Shown: positions 1-10,577, counted from the stretch's first letter. The stretch is 26,761 nucleotides of DNA from Plakobranchus ocellatus (GCA_019648995.1 BLXT01007705.1:915836-942596); one strand, 5' to 3'. Made by a program: numbers and translations. The notes: a model not told the origin generated them from the letters alone.

Positions 1-780
1 GGGAAAGGATAATTGAGTTATTTCAGTGAGGGAAATGCTCTTGAGCTAAAAATCTGAAGGAAGGGAATAGAAAGTAAAATAAGAAGAGTCTCAAGAATGA
101 CTTAGAACTGTTAAGTTATAGGTATTATTAAACACTGCATGTGACAATAAAACCTTTTCGAAAGAATAAAGAACAGAATCACGCTAAGTCTTGCCGAAAT
201 TTGAAAGAAACGTTTAATAATTTGGATCAGGAACAGTTTTAGAAAAGCAATTAAGTTCCATAATTATTTAGATCTACAAGCTCTCTAACATCAGCGGTTT
301 ATCTCTCAGCAAACTCTGCAAGCCCTTTTTACAATCTCACAGCGCTTTCTTCTTTACCCATGCTTACGGGTTCTGGAAAATACTAGTTATGCTATCCATA
401 GGCTTACCTGGTCAATAAGAAACAAACAACCAATTCTAGAAAAGGGTAGAATCCACATCTATTTGATCAAGATTAGCTAATAATATGGACCAACCAAATA
501 CTCTCATTTTCCTCCCTTTATACATAAACATGACACGCCTACAATGTCCCCAGGAAACAATCTAACAACTTCCTATAAACAATTGTCTCACACCCTCGAG
601 AATCTTCTTGAAATTCATAGATTCAAAAAGGAAATAAAGCTATACATAATATCCCTAATATCCTTATTAAGCTAAACTAGTTTTACCTAGGCCTACTAAA
701 AATGCGACCGAACATTACAAGTAAACAAGGCCAAATCACAATATCAAGATCTAAACTAAATTCACAGCAACCAATTGTCA
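1..780. other. Unassigned AT-rich DNA
   Basis: I see no gene, repeat family or RNA here. Reading frames are short and closed on both strands. It could hold 5' sequence of the broken peptidase gene that follows, but the frame of that gene closes just upstream (TGA at about 829) and I recognise no exon. Confidence 0.5.
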
Positions 781-840
781 CAAAGAGAGAAGAGCATTGC
801 TTTTTTGCAAGGAGGAGGAGATAAAAAATGAGAAAAGATA

Positions 841-1992
841 AGGGTAACATCGGGATTCTCAAGCTGTTTTAATAAGATGATGTTGCAAACAAAGCATTTT
901 GTTGATCAAATTTCAGGTGATCATAAGTGTGAAGTCTTAGGGCAGGGTTCTGAAGCAGCAGATAGCAGTTGTGCCTGGGACAGGTGTACTAAAAACCCTG
1001 GACACGAGAGATTTATCCCTGCACCAGCGCTCTTCATCGATGATCTTCCTGAAATTTATATTGGCCCAGTGTTGGTTGAAACGTTATCCAATCTGTCTGA
1101 TCTAGTAGTCAAACTGTATGTTGGCTAGAGCAGTGGAGAGCGGCCCAAGGATTACCCATTCAACAAGTTCAGAGGAACAAATGTTTTGCACACAGGCATG
1201 TGATGGCTCGCTCGCATAGATACCAATGGGGGCGACCGTTAGTCTCCAGACTGTAGCACCAATAACATCGCACCTCTTCATGAATGGTACATCATTTCCT
1301 TGATCACATCATGTCACATTGTGGATATTTCAGAAGAAGCTGAGGCGACCATGGTGGATTTCTTCTACGATGATGAGGGCTCTAGAATAGACGGTAGAAT
1401 GAAGATACTTAAGGCGCACTGTGTCGCACAGAGACATAGCGAAAGAGACATCTGTATTATTGGTTGTGTTTCATGCGACGATAGTTTAATAGAACGACTA
1501 AATCAAATTTCCTTTCCTGAACTACCACCAAGTCCTTTAGCAACTACTGAAGAATTTGCGCCATCAGAGCGTGAAGGCCTCTGCGTTGTTTTGTCTCACC
1601 CGCATGGCAGATAAAAGCAAGTAACGGTAGGCTATGTGGAGTTGTACCACCTAAAGCTTAGCTCTACACCTGAGATCACATTTTCTTACAAGACCGACAC
1701 ATGTCCTGCCAGCAGTGGGGGCCTAGTCATAGTGATTTTCCAAGCACCACTTACACTGATTTTAAGATCGGCACTTTACAGTTTAGGACGTGTGGAGTTC
1801 AATCTGAGCCGTAATGCTTTGATTGAATTTGTTCCTCAGCGTCGTTGTAAATCAATGATACAGTATTTTTTTTTTAATAGCGCTGCCAAATCCGATCGAT
1901 GGTGGTTAAATTTTTCCAACAATCATCAGACAATGCTTTCATATGCATTGACGAATTTGTACCAAGGATCATCAGGATTATACTTCTCTTAA
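841..1992 (+). pseudogene. Broken gene with trypsin-fold (PA clan) serine peptidase domain
   Basis: One forward frame can be followed for more than 1 kb without a frameshift, but it is cut by stops at 1126-1128 (TAG), 1201-1203 (TGA), 1240-1242 (TAG) and 1612-1614 (TAA). Three motifs match the catalytic triad of chymotrypsin-like peptidases in the right order: TSCHIV (His codon 1315-1317), ERDICII (Asp codon 1447-1449) and DTCPASSGGLV (Ser codon 1714-1716). His to Asp is 44 residues and Asp to Ser 89, close to trypsin (45 and 93). An Asp lies six residues before the Ser, as in trypsin. The Gly of the usual GxSGG motif is Ala here. Just before the stop at 1612 is SHPHGR, followed in frame by KQVTVG. 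The upstream part (GHERFIPAPALFIDD, then KFRGTNVLHTG) may be an N-terminal domain I cannot name. The frame after about 1860 looks like random AT-rich extension. No intron is evident. The stops argue for a dead copy. A mis-assembled or recoded gene is less likely. Confidence 0.65.
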
Positions 1993-2164
1993 TATACTCT
2001 GTATCATGTAACTCAATCGCTACCGACAACGTGGTTCAGCGCAGTGCATATATTGAAATCTTTAACATTAAAAAAAAACCAAAAACCAAAAAACCAAAAA
2101 TAAAGGCAATCCCAGAACCGAAAGTAACAACTTGAAAATATTTGAACTAGCCCTACGGTCTACA

Positions 2165-2300
2165 TATTTCTTTCTGACGGGACCTTTTAGTTCGAGCCCA
2201 CACTGACACCCTGGCCTGACGAGGGCCTTAAAGCCTGAGATCACTTTGGTGAGGACGAAATGTATGCATGAAATCCCAAACCAAACAAAATATCCTTATT
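2165..2300 (+). mobile_element. SINE, 5'-truncated copy (3' half)
   Basis: This segment matches the 3' half of the SINE at 4.54 kb. It starts near the B-box like TTCGAGCCC and keeps the shared tail: CCTGACGAGGGCC, then AAAGCCTGAGATCAC and a GTGAGGAC-like end. An A-rich stretch with AAACCAAACAAAA follows, as expected for a retroposed SINE tail. The A-box half is not recognisable. Confidence 0.7.
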
Positions 2301-4220
2301 TTGTGAGATATTCAGTTCCATCAATATCCAAAAAGCTTTTTTATGTACAAGTCAGAAAATGAAACAGTAGGTTGTTGCTCATCAGTGAGATGGAAACTTA
2401 GCTTCTAATTAGGGGCATGTCTTCAAAGACACGTGGTTTTTATCGATTTTTTTTTTACAATGCAATCACACTTTCTGCATTTTTCCCACACATGTACGAG
2501 AGTGTTCACATTTGTCATATTATTCTTTATTTAAGCAGGATACATGAATCAAGTATTACTTGTAGAGTATTAGTTATTTATACTATAATAATGTTTCTTA
2601 TTGTCGAGAGGTATTTTACTGATTGAAATTTTTCTTAGCCATAAAAAAGTTTAAATTGTTTCCAGGTATCAGCAGCAAAATATAAATATTAGAATATATT
2701 TCTAAGTTCTAAATATAGCCATCATTTTATCACAATGCAAGATTGTTGATAATGAATTTTTTTCCCGTATGTACTACTTGCTCATTTCATAACATGAGAC
2801 ACCATGTGGTTTGCAGTGAACAATGGACAAGAATATCATTAACTATATTCAGCAATTATGGATGGTATGCAATATAAAATCTTGAAAAATAAAGAAGTTT
2901 AAAATGCATTCACGTGGTCTAGGTAAGGAATTTTTTTCAGAGGGAAGGAGGATTATGTTGACTTTAAACATCTATATCTTAATGTAGACACACGTGAGAC
3001 TGGATATTAAATCACACATATAGCTGGGCTACAATTTTGGCATCACCACATTCAGTAAATATCCATACTTTTATGACAAGTGTAAATTGAATAAGCTAAA
3101 TTCCACACACTAGAGCTTCGATAATTTTGTTGAATTTTATTTAATTAATTAATATATGAAGTTTGTAAAAGAAAATTATGAATTTTCTTTTTAAAAAAGT
3201 GTTCAAATGTTTAAAGTGACCCCACAGTTTATTTTGAATGACTTTGTAATACATGAAATATTACGAGGTTTTAAGACTTGACGATAATTTTTTATAATGT
3301 TTAAAACCATGTAAATAAGAGATACACGTTTTATAATCAGAGGTGCTTTTTTGCCTTCAAATGGAAACATGCATTTGTAAAGTATTTGTCCAAAAGAGAT
3401 AAAATAAGCTTAATTGATTTTTACTTTTGCATCTTGCTTGTGTAGCAATAAAGGGTAGGGTTTGCCTAAAGAGGGTTGTTAGCGTTGTCTTGTATATTAT
3501 GAGGGGAAATGAATTTTCTTATCTGATTTGAAACATTCATTCTTTGAGTATTATTTGTTGAATACAAATTTTGAGTTTAAGTAAAAATCATATTTAAACC
3601 AGCTTTAAAATTTTTTTTTCTATTAAAACATTACATTAAGATTTTGTGTTTTTTGTAAATCTTGTACAATATACTCCTTCTGTGTATTTTTGAAACATGT
3701 GTAAACTTTTCATGTATTTTTTCTGTACTTGTGCAAGGATGTACACGTTTGTAAGAGCGAATTCTCGCTCTGTTTGAAGGACATAGTATGCAATATACAA
3801 GCAGTTTTTACCTTACTTACGATACTAGCATTGTATTTGGAGAACATTAACTTTTTGTGTTGTAACAATATTCTGTAACTTTAAAACGTATTTTACTTGG
3901 TGATGCTTTTCACGCTCATTCACATTAAAAATTTTCTGGGTGGAAATCCAACTTCTGCGTCTAAAAACCCGTTTAAGTTTAGCTTGCAATATTATAGTTA
4001 TCCTTTTTTATATTATCATAATTTTACTATGAAGAAAATTATATCTAACACCTATGGAGAAGAATTTTCGTATGAATTTTTTTAAAACGCAAACTTCATA
4101 ACATAACTGTGTGCATTTACAGTCACATGTCGAATTTTTTATTTATAAAATTCTTCTTTCCTTACATTGTATTCGAGAATCGTTCTCATTTGAATCAAGG
4201 CTAAAGTTATTGATTCAAAG
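2301..4220. other. Unassigned AT-rich DNA
   Basis: This long AT-rich stretch has no credible coding region. It contains a compact hairpin at 3754-3771 (arms AGAGCGA and TCGCTCT, loop ATTC) and many short T and A runs. Nothing else is supported. Confidence 0.5.
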
Positions 4221-4227
4221 TTGCATG

Positions 4228-4261
<34 letters not shown>

Positions 4262-4356
4262 GTATATGTATTTATTTATGTATGTATGTATGTATGTATG
4301 TATGTATGTATGTATGTATGTATGTATGTATGTATGTATGTATGTATGTATGTATA
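4228..4356. repeat. Compound microsatellite (CA)n(TA)n(TATG)n
   Basis: A short CA run passes into a TA run and then into about twenty TATG units. Open frames across it on both strands encode only Tyr/Met/Cys/Val or Ile/His/Thr/Tyr repeats and are not genes. Confidence 0.97.
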
Positions 4357-4537
4357 TTTGCATTGCATACGTTGAATAAACGCATATAAGCTTGTTCAGT
4401 TTACAGGATAATAATCTAAAAAGCCGACTTTTCAAGAGAGAATTATGGCTAACGCAACATCATGGAGGAAACTCCTTTATTTCCTCATGTTGTCATCGCA
4501 CATTCTGTTTTTTTGAGACCACGTATTTCAAGTACAA

Positions 4538-4690
4538 GAGGGGCGTAGATGGCACAGTGGCTAGCGAGTACATCCTGAGATCTGCAGCGACCCCTTCTGT
4601 CGCGGGCTTGAGCCCCGCACCGGCGCCCTGCCTGACGAAGGGCTGAAAGCCTGAGATCACCTTGTCGTGGACTTCATACAAAAAACAAGC
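4538..4690 (+). mobile_element. tRNA-derived SINE, near full length
   Basis: This is the best copy of the SINE family in the window. It has an A-box like element (TGGCACAGTGGCTAGCG) near the start and a B-box like element (GGCTTGAGCCCC) about 60 bases on, the internal RNA polymerase III promoter layout of tRNA-derived SINEs. Behind it lies the conserved tail CCTGACGAAGG, GCTGAAAGCCTGAGATCAC and TTGTCGTGGAC, then an A-rich end. The head is tRNA-like, but no cloverleaf was folded here, so the parent tRNA is not named. A minus-strand open frame across it is incidental. Confidence 0.85.
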
Positions 4691-4764
4691 CTTAAGTGCA
4701 AATAAATAATTTTGTCTTTCATTTTATGAGGCATGATTCTTTATAACTAAGTTCCACGTAAATT

Positions 4765-5035
4765 TAGGTTCTCTTAAAATGGGCTAAGTCCTTGGTAGGG
4801 GTGAAAACCGCAAGTTTGGAGGGCTTAGTCAGAGGTCGGTGATTGCAGAACAATCGTTCGTTTCAGCTTCTAAACAGATGTGAGGAAGCTAAAAAGCTCT
4901 GCTATCTATCGATAGTGCAAGATTAGTAAATATATTTATTCAGCGTTACAAAGAGACCCACATGTCTTAAACATTTTTTGTCACAGTTGAAGAGCAATAA
5001 TACAAAAACGTGTGTATTGGAACTCTCGGAAAAAG
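4765..5035 (+). repeat. Unnamed old repeat, copy 1 (partial)
   Basis: The core GGTGAAAACCGCAAGTTTGG is shared with copy 3 (AAAACCGTAAGTTTGCAGG). It is followed by a shared GGTGATTG motif, AGGAAGCTAAAAA and, further on, CACAGTTGA. The copies are diverged by substitutions and small indels. No coding content or terminal structure is recognised. Confidence 0.5.
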
Positions 5036-5239
5036 CCTGTAAAATATTGAGGATATTTTAAAACCAATAGCAAACTTTCTCTTGAAGATAAAAAGAAAAA
5101 AAAATTGTGTGAAATATACTCTTCAAAAGGGTTTAGAGCACTTTAATTTCCTAATTTATTAGAACAATTGCCTAAAATACGATTAAAAAATGGTATCCTT
5201 ACTGTTTTTGTGCCTATCGCAAAAAAATAGCCTGCACAT

Positions 5240-5410
5240 ATCAAAATTTCTCTCTTTGTTGGATAAAGTTTTGGCTAGGGGAACAACCGCCAATCTCGGA
5301 GAAGAAAAGTTAGCCAGAAAACGGTGATTGAATACATTGGAATTGTTCGACTTCAGGTTCCAAAAGAATATCAGGAAGCTAAAAATTATTTTAAATATTT
5401 AAGTATTTGT
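5240..5410 (+). repeat. Unnamed old repeat, copy 2 (partial)
   Basis: It shares the order TTGTTGGATAAAG, GGCTAGGGGAACAACCGCC, a GGTGATTG motif and AGGAAGCTAAAAA with copies 1 and 3. It lacks the upstream part seen in copies 3 to 6. Confidence 0.5.
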
Positions 5411-5589
5411 AGTCGAAAATTCGTAGTTACTTTTGATAAAGCTACCAGCAGTTTAAACACAAATACAGCTTGCTTTTTATTTATTTTTTTTTTTATATTT
5501 CTCTTTATTTATAGCTTTTCCAATAAACAATATTTTTTATTCAACACGCTAAAATACTAAATAAATAATAAACGTTTATTATGCGTAGC

Positions 5590-6100
5590 TTTTGTCCTAT
5601 GAATCAATAAAAGAGAAAATACTGCATGAACAAAAGACGGTTCAAAACGCCAAAGCTACATCAAGGCGAGAACTTTGTTTTCTATTTTCAACATTCGCTT
5701 CCTTTTCTGTGAGACAAACCGGATTCAGTAAAGCTGCAAATGTACTGTTTTTTTTTTCTTTTTTGTTTAAATGCATTAAAACAAGTGTCCGCATATATCT
5801 GAGTGTTTTTGTTGGTGAGATAAAGCCTTAGCAAATACGAAAACCGTAAGTTTGCAGGAAAATAATAAGGTGGAAGGCGAGATTCCATACTAAGGAAAGG
5901 TTCTCCTTCAACTTTTAGACGAATACTAAGACGTCTTAAGTTCTTTTAAATGTTTATAATCAGATGTTCATAGAATATTTTAAGTCTCTTATGTGAGAAA
6001 AGGCACACTAGGATCACCCGAGTTAGTGCTGATCGCAACGAAGCATGTTTTTTGATAATCTTTCGCACAGTTGACTAGACCTAGACATTTTTTTCATTAA
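5590..6100 (+). repeat. Unnamed old repeat, copy 3 (longest)
   Basis: It contains the fullest set of family blocks: CATGAACAAAAGACGG, AAGGCGAGAACTTTG, the central GTGTCCGCATATATCTG, then AAAACCGTAAGTTTGCAGG, GTCTTAAGTTCTTTTAAAT and CACAGTTGA. Short open frames over it are incidental. Confidence 0.55.
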
Positions 6101-6157
6101 AGAAAAAGCGTTTGACACATCGGAGGACCATAATTATTAATAAAGCAAGTGGCTACT

Positions 6158-6171
6158 GTACGACGTCGTAC
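6158..6171. other. Perfect 14-bp palindrome
   Basis: GTACGACGTCGTAC is its own reverse complement. It lies between copies 3 and 4 of the old repeat. The centre GACGTC resembles a CRE/ATF core, but no promoter context is visible. Confidence 0.6.
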
Positions 6172-6439
6172 CGATCTCTCCGGCGTTTTCGTGTAGACTA
6201 AGGAGGAGCGAAACAATTGAAGAAAATAGTCATTTTTCTATATTATACGATACCTATTTATTAATTTTAAACAAAATTAATAAATTTAAAAAATGTATTA
6301 AAGACAAAAATTTCCTTAGAAAAACTGCCTTCATTTCTTCTAGTCTATATACGTCAGCACGATGCTGTAAAGTAGCCAGTGGTCTAATGATCGGTGTGAC
6401 GCCGCGGAATAGCCACTCGCATAATTATGTTATTTATCC

Positions 6440-6815
6440 AATGCAAATCTTTCTTCTGCAAACTGAATAAAAAGGAAAGCTATATTATGTGCAAAATATA
6501 CACATTGAAAAGGCTGTTTCCAGATCACGACGGGACTCCTTTGTATTTTCAAAACATTCTTTTCATCGTTATTATGTATGAAACTGCATGTCCACATTGC
6601 GAACAAATTATATTTTCTACTTACTGGTTTTGATTCTCAATGCATAAAAACTGGTATGCGCATACATCTGTGTTTTGTGGGGTTTTTTTTCTTTGATAGA
6701 ACCCTATTGACAGCGAAAGACACTTATTTTAACAGAAAATTTAACCAGAAGATGATATTTGAAAACCTTCTATTTCTCAATATCATCAAGAAGCCAAAAG
6801 GCTTTTAACATATCG
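6440..6815 (+). repeat. Unnamed old repeat, copy 4
   Basis: It carries the blocks ATTATGTGCAAAATATACAC, TTTGTATTTTCAAAACATTC, AATGCATAAAAACTGG, GCGCATACATCTG and AAGAAGCCAAAAGGCTTTTA in the same order as copy 3. It is too diverged to give a clear end on either side. Confidence 0.5.
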
Positions 6816-7084
6816 ATAAAACGATATATATCTTATATATAAACATCTGTGCTTCACAACCTCCGCATAACTTTCCCGTAAAAACTAGGGGACGTAAAAC
6901 CAATCTGTGCTTCACACCCTCGCTCTAGTTTTGAGTATGTATGTGTATACACAGTATGTTTTTAAGGTACTTTTTCACATTTTGATTTTGCTAACCTTTT
7001 TAAAAAGGAACGTGAACAGGATAAATTGGAAGGCCTTATAATATATTGAGAATATATTTTTCATAGAATGTGACGCGTTGCTTT

Positions 7085-7345
7085 CAAAACATAATAAGGA
7101 AAAAGCAATTACATGTAAAAAAAAACACATTAAAAAGATTGCCACTACTTGGCGGCGAGAATTCTTCTTTGTTGTGTTATCAGTGTAGGCCTCCCTCGTT
7201 ATGTGTGTGACCTTAAATGTGTGAATTGTGATGTAATTAAAGTGTATATTATTATTGTCCATGATGTACAACGCTTTAAGACTAGTGGCCACATATGCTT
7301 GGGTTCTTTTTGTAGGATGAGGCCCTGACAAGGACAAAAAAATCA
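7085..7345 (+). repeat. Unnamed old repeat, copy 5
   Basis: It has AATTACATGTAAAAA, ACACATTAAAAAG, GGCGGCGAGAATTCTTC, GATGTACAACGC and GTGGCCACATATGCTTGGG in family order. The minus-strand open frame across it (6975-7346) gives a protein I do not recognise and is probably a by-product of the repeat. Confidence 0.5.
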
Positions 7346-7639
7346 CACATTGTTAAATAAAGAACTAACAAAAAGACAGTTATTGGTACTTTGCTATCGA
7401 TTGTTTATAGCTTCAAAATGAATTTGAGGGGGAAAAATCCTTGAAGTGTCTATAGTGTAAATTGTATACATCCTCTTTAAACAATAGGCATTAAACCGCG
7501 AGCTAGTTCTTATTGTAGCAGAGCATGGTTTTAACGTAATTTCCCACATTTTACTTCCCTTTTTCAAAAACAAAATTCATTGACCACGTTAATGTTTTGC
7601 TTTGTTTTTCCCAAATTATCAGCACACTCTTCTTTTACT

Positions 7640-7830
7640 TTAAATGAGACTTATAATGATTAACAACGCTTTTAAATAAAGTTGTTGTCTATTGTCTATT
7701 TTTGATGTACAGAGCATTAGGTCTGGTGTCCGCATATATTTGGAGTCTCTTTGGCGGGATGATACTTTGGGAAGGATGAGAACTGCAAATGCTAACGGGA
7801 AATACTTTACAGAAGTCATTGGATTATTCC
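7640..7830 (+). repeat. Unnamed old repeat, copy 6 (partial)
   Basis: The central block TGATGTACAGAGCATTAGG, then GGTGTCCGCATATATTTGG and GGAAGGATGAGAACTGCAAA, matches copies 3 and 5. The homology fades after about 7830. Confidence 0.5.
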
Positions 7831-8570
7831 CTCCAAATTGGAGTTGTTTCTTTCCGCTTTATATTACAGTTACCCAGCCCAAACTCGCTATGTTGATTAA
7901 TGATTGATCAACCAGCACTTCAATCTTGATGAAAAGCTGTCTGGGCTAGTGATCCATGTATATAAGCAATGCCTTTATTAAAACGTTTATAGTATATTGA
8001 AAATTGCTCTCATCATCAATGCAGTTACGCTCTTGTTTAACTAGAACTAGTGTGAAAGGCCTCAAAAATCATAGCTTTTGTCACGTCTTACAAGACGTGT
8101 AGTGTCGACATATGGCTCGTACATTCCTTCACGATCTTTGACTCCCTCGGCATACAATCCATGCTGAGTTGTAGGTGAATTTACAAAATTTCTATACACA
8201 ATGCCTCTTCAGATCCCCGAAAATCGCCTCATTCTGAATGTTTTTTTAAGGGGAAGGAGGTAGGGCATTTTTTTTCTGACTATAAAGAAATGAAATATCT
8301 ACACTGGGTGACCATTGGTGAAGAGCGAAGCTTTGGAACAGGGAGTGTCCAGATTCCTCTCATCATAATGTCAAGTCTTTTTCTTAGCCCTTTTGGGCTC
8401 AGACTTGTTCGAGCAGAATTTGCAAAAAGGACGGGGGGGGGGGACATCGACTGGCATAGTATTCCTAAAGTGGCGACAGAGAAAAGGATAAAATCTGTTA
8501 AATTTCAACGCCTTTCCGATAATGCAAAAATAAATACAGAGGGAAAAAACCAGAGATATGTAAACTTACT
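7831..8570. other. Unassigned DNA with a short hairpin
   Basis: There is no credible gene. A perfect 8-bp hairpin lies at 8082-8099 (CACGTCTT, loop AC, AAGACGTG). A forward open frame starting at 8290 runs on into the GA tract. Its first part resembles nothing I know and its length is carried by the stop-free GA repeat. Confidence 0.45.
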
Positions 8571-8574
8571 TATT

Positions 8575-8713
8575 AGGGAGAGGTGCAGAGTGAAGATAAG
8601 AGAGAGTGAGAAAGAAGATGGGAGAAAAAGGGAACAAAAGAGCGTTGTGGGAGGGAAAATTAGGCATGGAAAAATGAAGACAGAGAGAGAGATGAGAAAA
8701 AGAGAGGGAGAGG

Positions 8714-8775
<62 letters not shown>

Positions 8776-8790
8776 CAGGGAGAGAAAGAG
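8575..8790 (+). repeat. Polypurine tract with (GA)n microsatellite
   Basis: This stretch is almost pure A and G, densest as uninterrupted GA from about 8718 to 8775. It sits on the 3' side of the minus-strand SINE that follows. Arg/Glu-rich translation across it is a simple-repeat artefact. Confidence 0.9.
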
Positions 8791-8829
8791 TGTTTGGTTT
8801 TTGTAATTTATAGCGAGTCCTCAACAAGG

Positions 8830-8952
8830 TAATCTCAAACTTTCAGGCTGCCCGTCAGGCCACGCTAGCGGCGGGGCTCAAACCCGCGACAGAAGGCTCC
8901 CAGCAATCTCAGGGTGGATTCACTATCTACTCTGCCACCAGTGCCCCAACTA
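8830..8952 (-). mobile_element. SINE, minus strand
   Basis: Read on the minus strand this matches the 4.54-kb SINE: GGGGCACTGGTGGCAGAGTA at the head, CTTCTGTCGCGGGTTTGAGC with the B-box region, GTGGCCTGACGGGC and an AGCCTGAAAG-GAGATTACC tail. The tail is followed on the minus strand by CT repeats. A head GGCAGAGTAGATAG is the A-box like part. It is probably a complete but diverged copy. Confidence 0.8.
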
Positions 8953-9205
8953 TGGAGGAGGCAGAGAGTGGAAAGAGAGGAAAAAGAGAAGAAAAGAGGA
9001 AAAATAGAAGTGAAGAAGTAAGAAAGTAAAGATGAACTCGAAAGAAAGGATGTGTAAATAAAAAAGTGAGAGAGGCAGAAAGAGACAGAGTAAAAGAGGC
9101 AAAGAGAGACAGATAGAGATAGACAAGGACAAAGACGAAAAAGGAGGAAAAAGGAGGAAAGAGGAAGAGAGCATAGAAAGCAGAAAAAGAAGATATAAAA
9201 AAGTC
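8953..9205 (+). repeat. Polypurine low-complexity tract
   Basis: About 250 bases are nearly free of pyrimidine runs (AAAGAGGAAAAAG, GAAAGAGACAGAG and similar). All three minus frames stay open over it because CT-rich DNA rarely forms stops. The Ser/Leu/Phe-rich translations are not genes. Confidence 0.85.
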
Positions 9206-9221
9206 TTTCATTTCCCAAACC

Positions 9222-9265
9222 TAGGGGGACTAAAAGCCTGAGTTCATCATGTCATGATCATGTTA
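9222..9265 (+). mobile_element. SINE tail fragment
   Basis: GGGGGACTAAAAGCCTGAG followed by TTCATCATGTCATG matches only the last 40 or so bases of the SINE family, in plus orientation. It is either a heavily 5'-truncated insertion or a remnant. Confidence 0.55.
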
Positions 9266-9427
9266 GGCAAAAAATGATACCAAGAAAGTTTTCCGTGTGA
9301 CTTTGAATTTCAGGCACCATCTAATGTCTGAGTCTGTAAATCGTAAGTCGGGCTGACTGTCAGTCAGTTTTTTAAACAATGCCCTCTATTCTCCCACTCT
9401 CTTTTACTCCTTTTCTCTATCTTTAGA

Positions 9428-9560
9428 GTGTTGGTGGTGCAAGGGCTAGCGATGCCGCTCTGATATTCGCTGGGATCTGTGTGTCACTGGTTTAATTTCG
9501 AGCCCGCCATCGATACCCTAGCCTAATGAAGTTTGAGATACCTAGTTGTGGATTGGAGAA
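9428..9560 (+). mobile_element. SINE, plus strand
   Basis: It matches the family with GTTGGTGGTGCAAGGGCTAG (A-box region), GCTGGGATCTGTGTGTC, TTTCGAGCCCGCC (B-box region), CCCTAGCCTAATGAAG and GTTTGAGATACC, TTGTGGAT. It is more diverged than the 4.54-kb copy and has a small deletion in the tail. A CT microsatellite starts eight bases after it. Confidence 0.75.
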
Positions 9561-9563
9561 ACG

Positions 9564-9567
<4 letters not shown>

Positions 9568-9612
<45 letters not shown>

Positions 9613-9617
9613 CACCC
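9568..9617 (+). repeat. (CT)n microsatellite
   Basis: An uninterrupted TC run of about 44 bases ends in a short C-rich patch. It sits directly on the 3' side of the plus-strand SINE. Confidence 0.95.
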
Positions 9618-10575
9618 CCCTCCTGCCTTTCTCAGCTGTGGTCTATCGCAAAGTTTTTACACTATGATAAACTCACTCACTTGATATCTATTGCAAACTT
9701 TTTGTTGCTTTTATTTAGGCGTAACTAGATTAGTTGGTCTGCTCATTAGGAAGTGCAATTCTTGAAATATGTTTCTACATGCATGTGTGTCTGGGCAGAG
9801 AGAATAAAGCCGTGTTACTCTGTGTTAGACTATAATATGAAGGTCTGCATTTATTCGGCACTGGATATCTTAGCAGGCGTCTCTATGTTGTTTTGAGCTA
9901 TTTCAGAATTTACTCAATGATTACTATGATTAGGTTTCTCCAAGCCATTGAGCAATGGTGTGCTATGTCTGATCTTATGTTATTTGAAGGGAAGCTAAAA
10001 CAAAGTGAGTTAGAAAAAAAAAGAAACAAAAAAAGGACACAGTAACACGCTGGCCCTTTCGCCAGACTTATTTACTCAGTTCTACTCACTTGAAAAGTTG
10101 TGATTTACATCGGCAAGTTTTAGCGCGTATGTCAAAAGAACGAAAAACCAAGTGTATTTGACCTAGACATGCGTAACTCTTTTCGAAGGATTGGCTGCTT
10201 GGTAGCCAAAAGAAGGTCAAAGGCTAAAGGTTACTGTAGAACGATCAAGGGTTGCGACAGCCTAGAGATACACCATGCCAAAGCTCCTCATTGACACCAA
10301 TTGGATTAAAGTGTAATAGTCTTGCGCTTGTTTACACAGGCCTAAATCTGATCTCACTTTACCAAACTTCTGAGCACAAATCATGCTTTCATTTTCATCC
10401 TGACCTCCGTCTTTGTGCGTGTTTCCTAGCTTAGGCACATTGGCAACCAAGTTGGAGGAAGAATCTAAGGTATGAACTATTTATGGTGATTAAGCTGAAA
10501 TAGATTAAGAAATGCACAGGATAATTCAAAAATGCATTCAAACATTTATTCAACTTGTGTTCTTTATAATTTATT
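9618..10575. other. Unassigned DNA
   Basis: Short frames are open on both strands at 10252-10450 but resemble nothing known and lack supporting context. I see no repeat or RNA. Confidence 0.45.
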
Positions 10576-10577
10576 CA

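Noticed and set aside
1925..1985. Hammerhead ribozyme core on the minus strand (CTGATGA with a later GAAA)
   Set aside because: The sequence between the two core boxes does not form stem II, and stems I and III are absent.
4111..4435. Frames of 92 and 98 codons on both strands
   Set aside because: They run through the TATG/CATA microsatellite and have no sequence of their own.
6360..6420. tRNA-like string around GTGGTCTAATGATCGGTG
   Set aside because: It resembles an A-box only. No B-box and no cloverleaf are visible.
8290..8832. 180-codon plus-strand open frame
   Set aside because: Its length comes from the stop-free GA tract. The non-repeat N-terminal part has a G homopolymer and no recognisable domain.
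8865..9218. Three overlapping minus-strand frames rich in Ser, Leu and Phe
   Set aside because: They are translations of a polypyrimidine strand plus a SINE. All frames are open, which points to composition.
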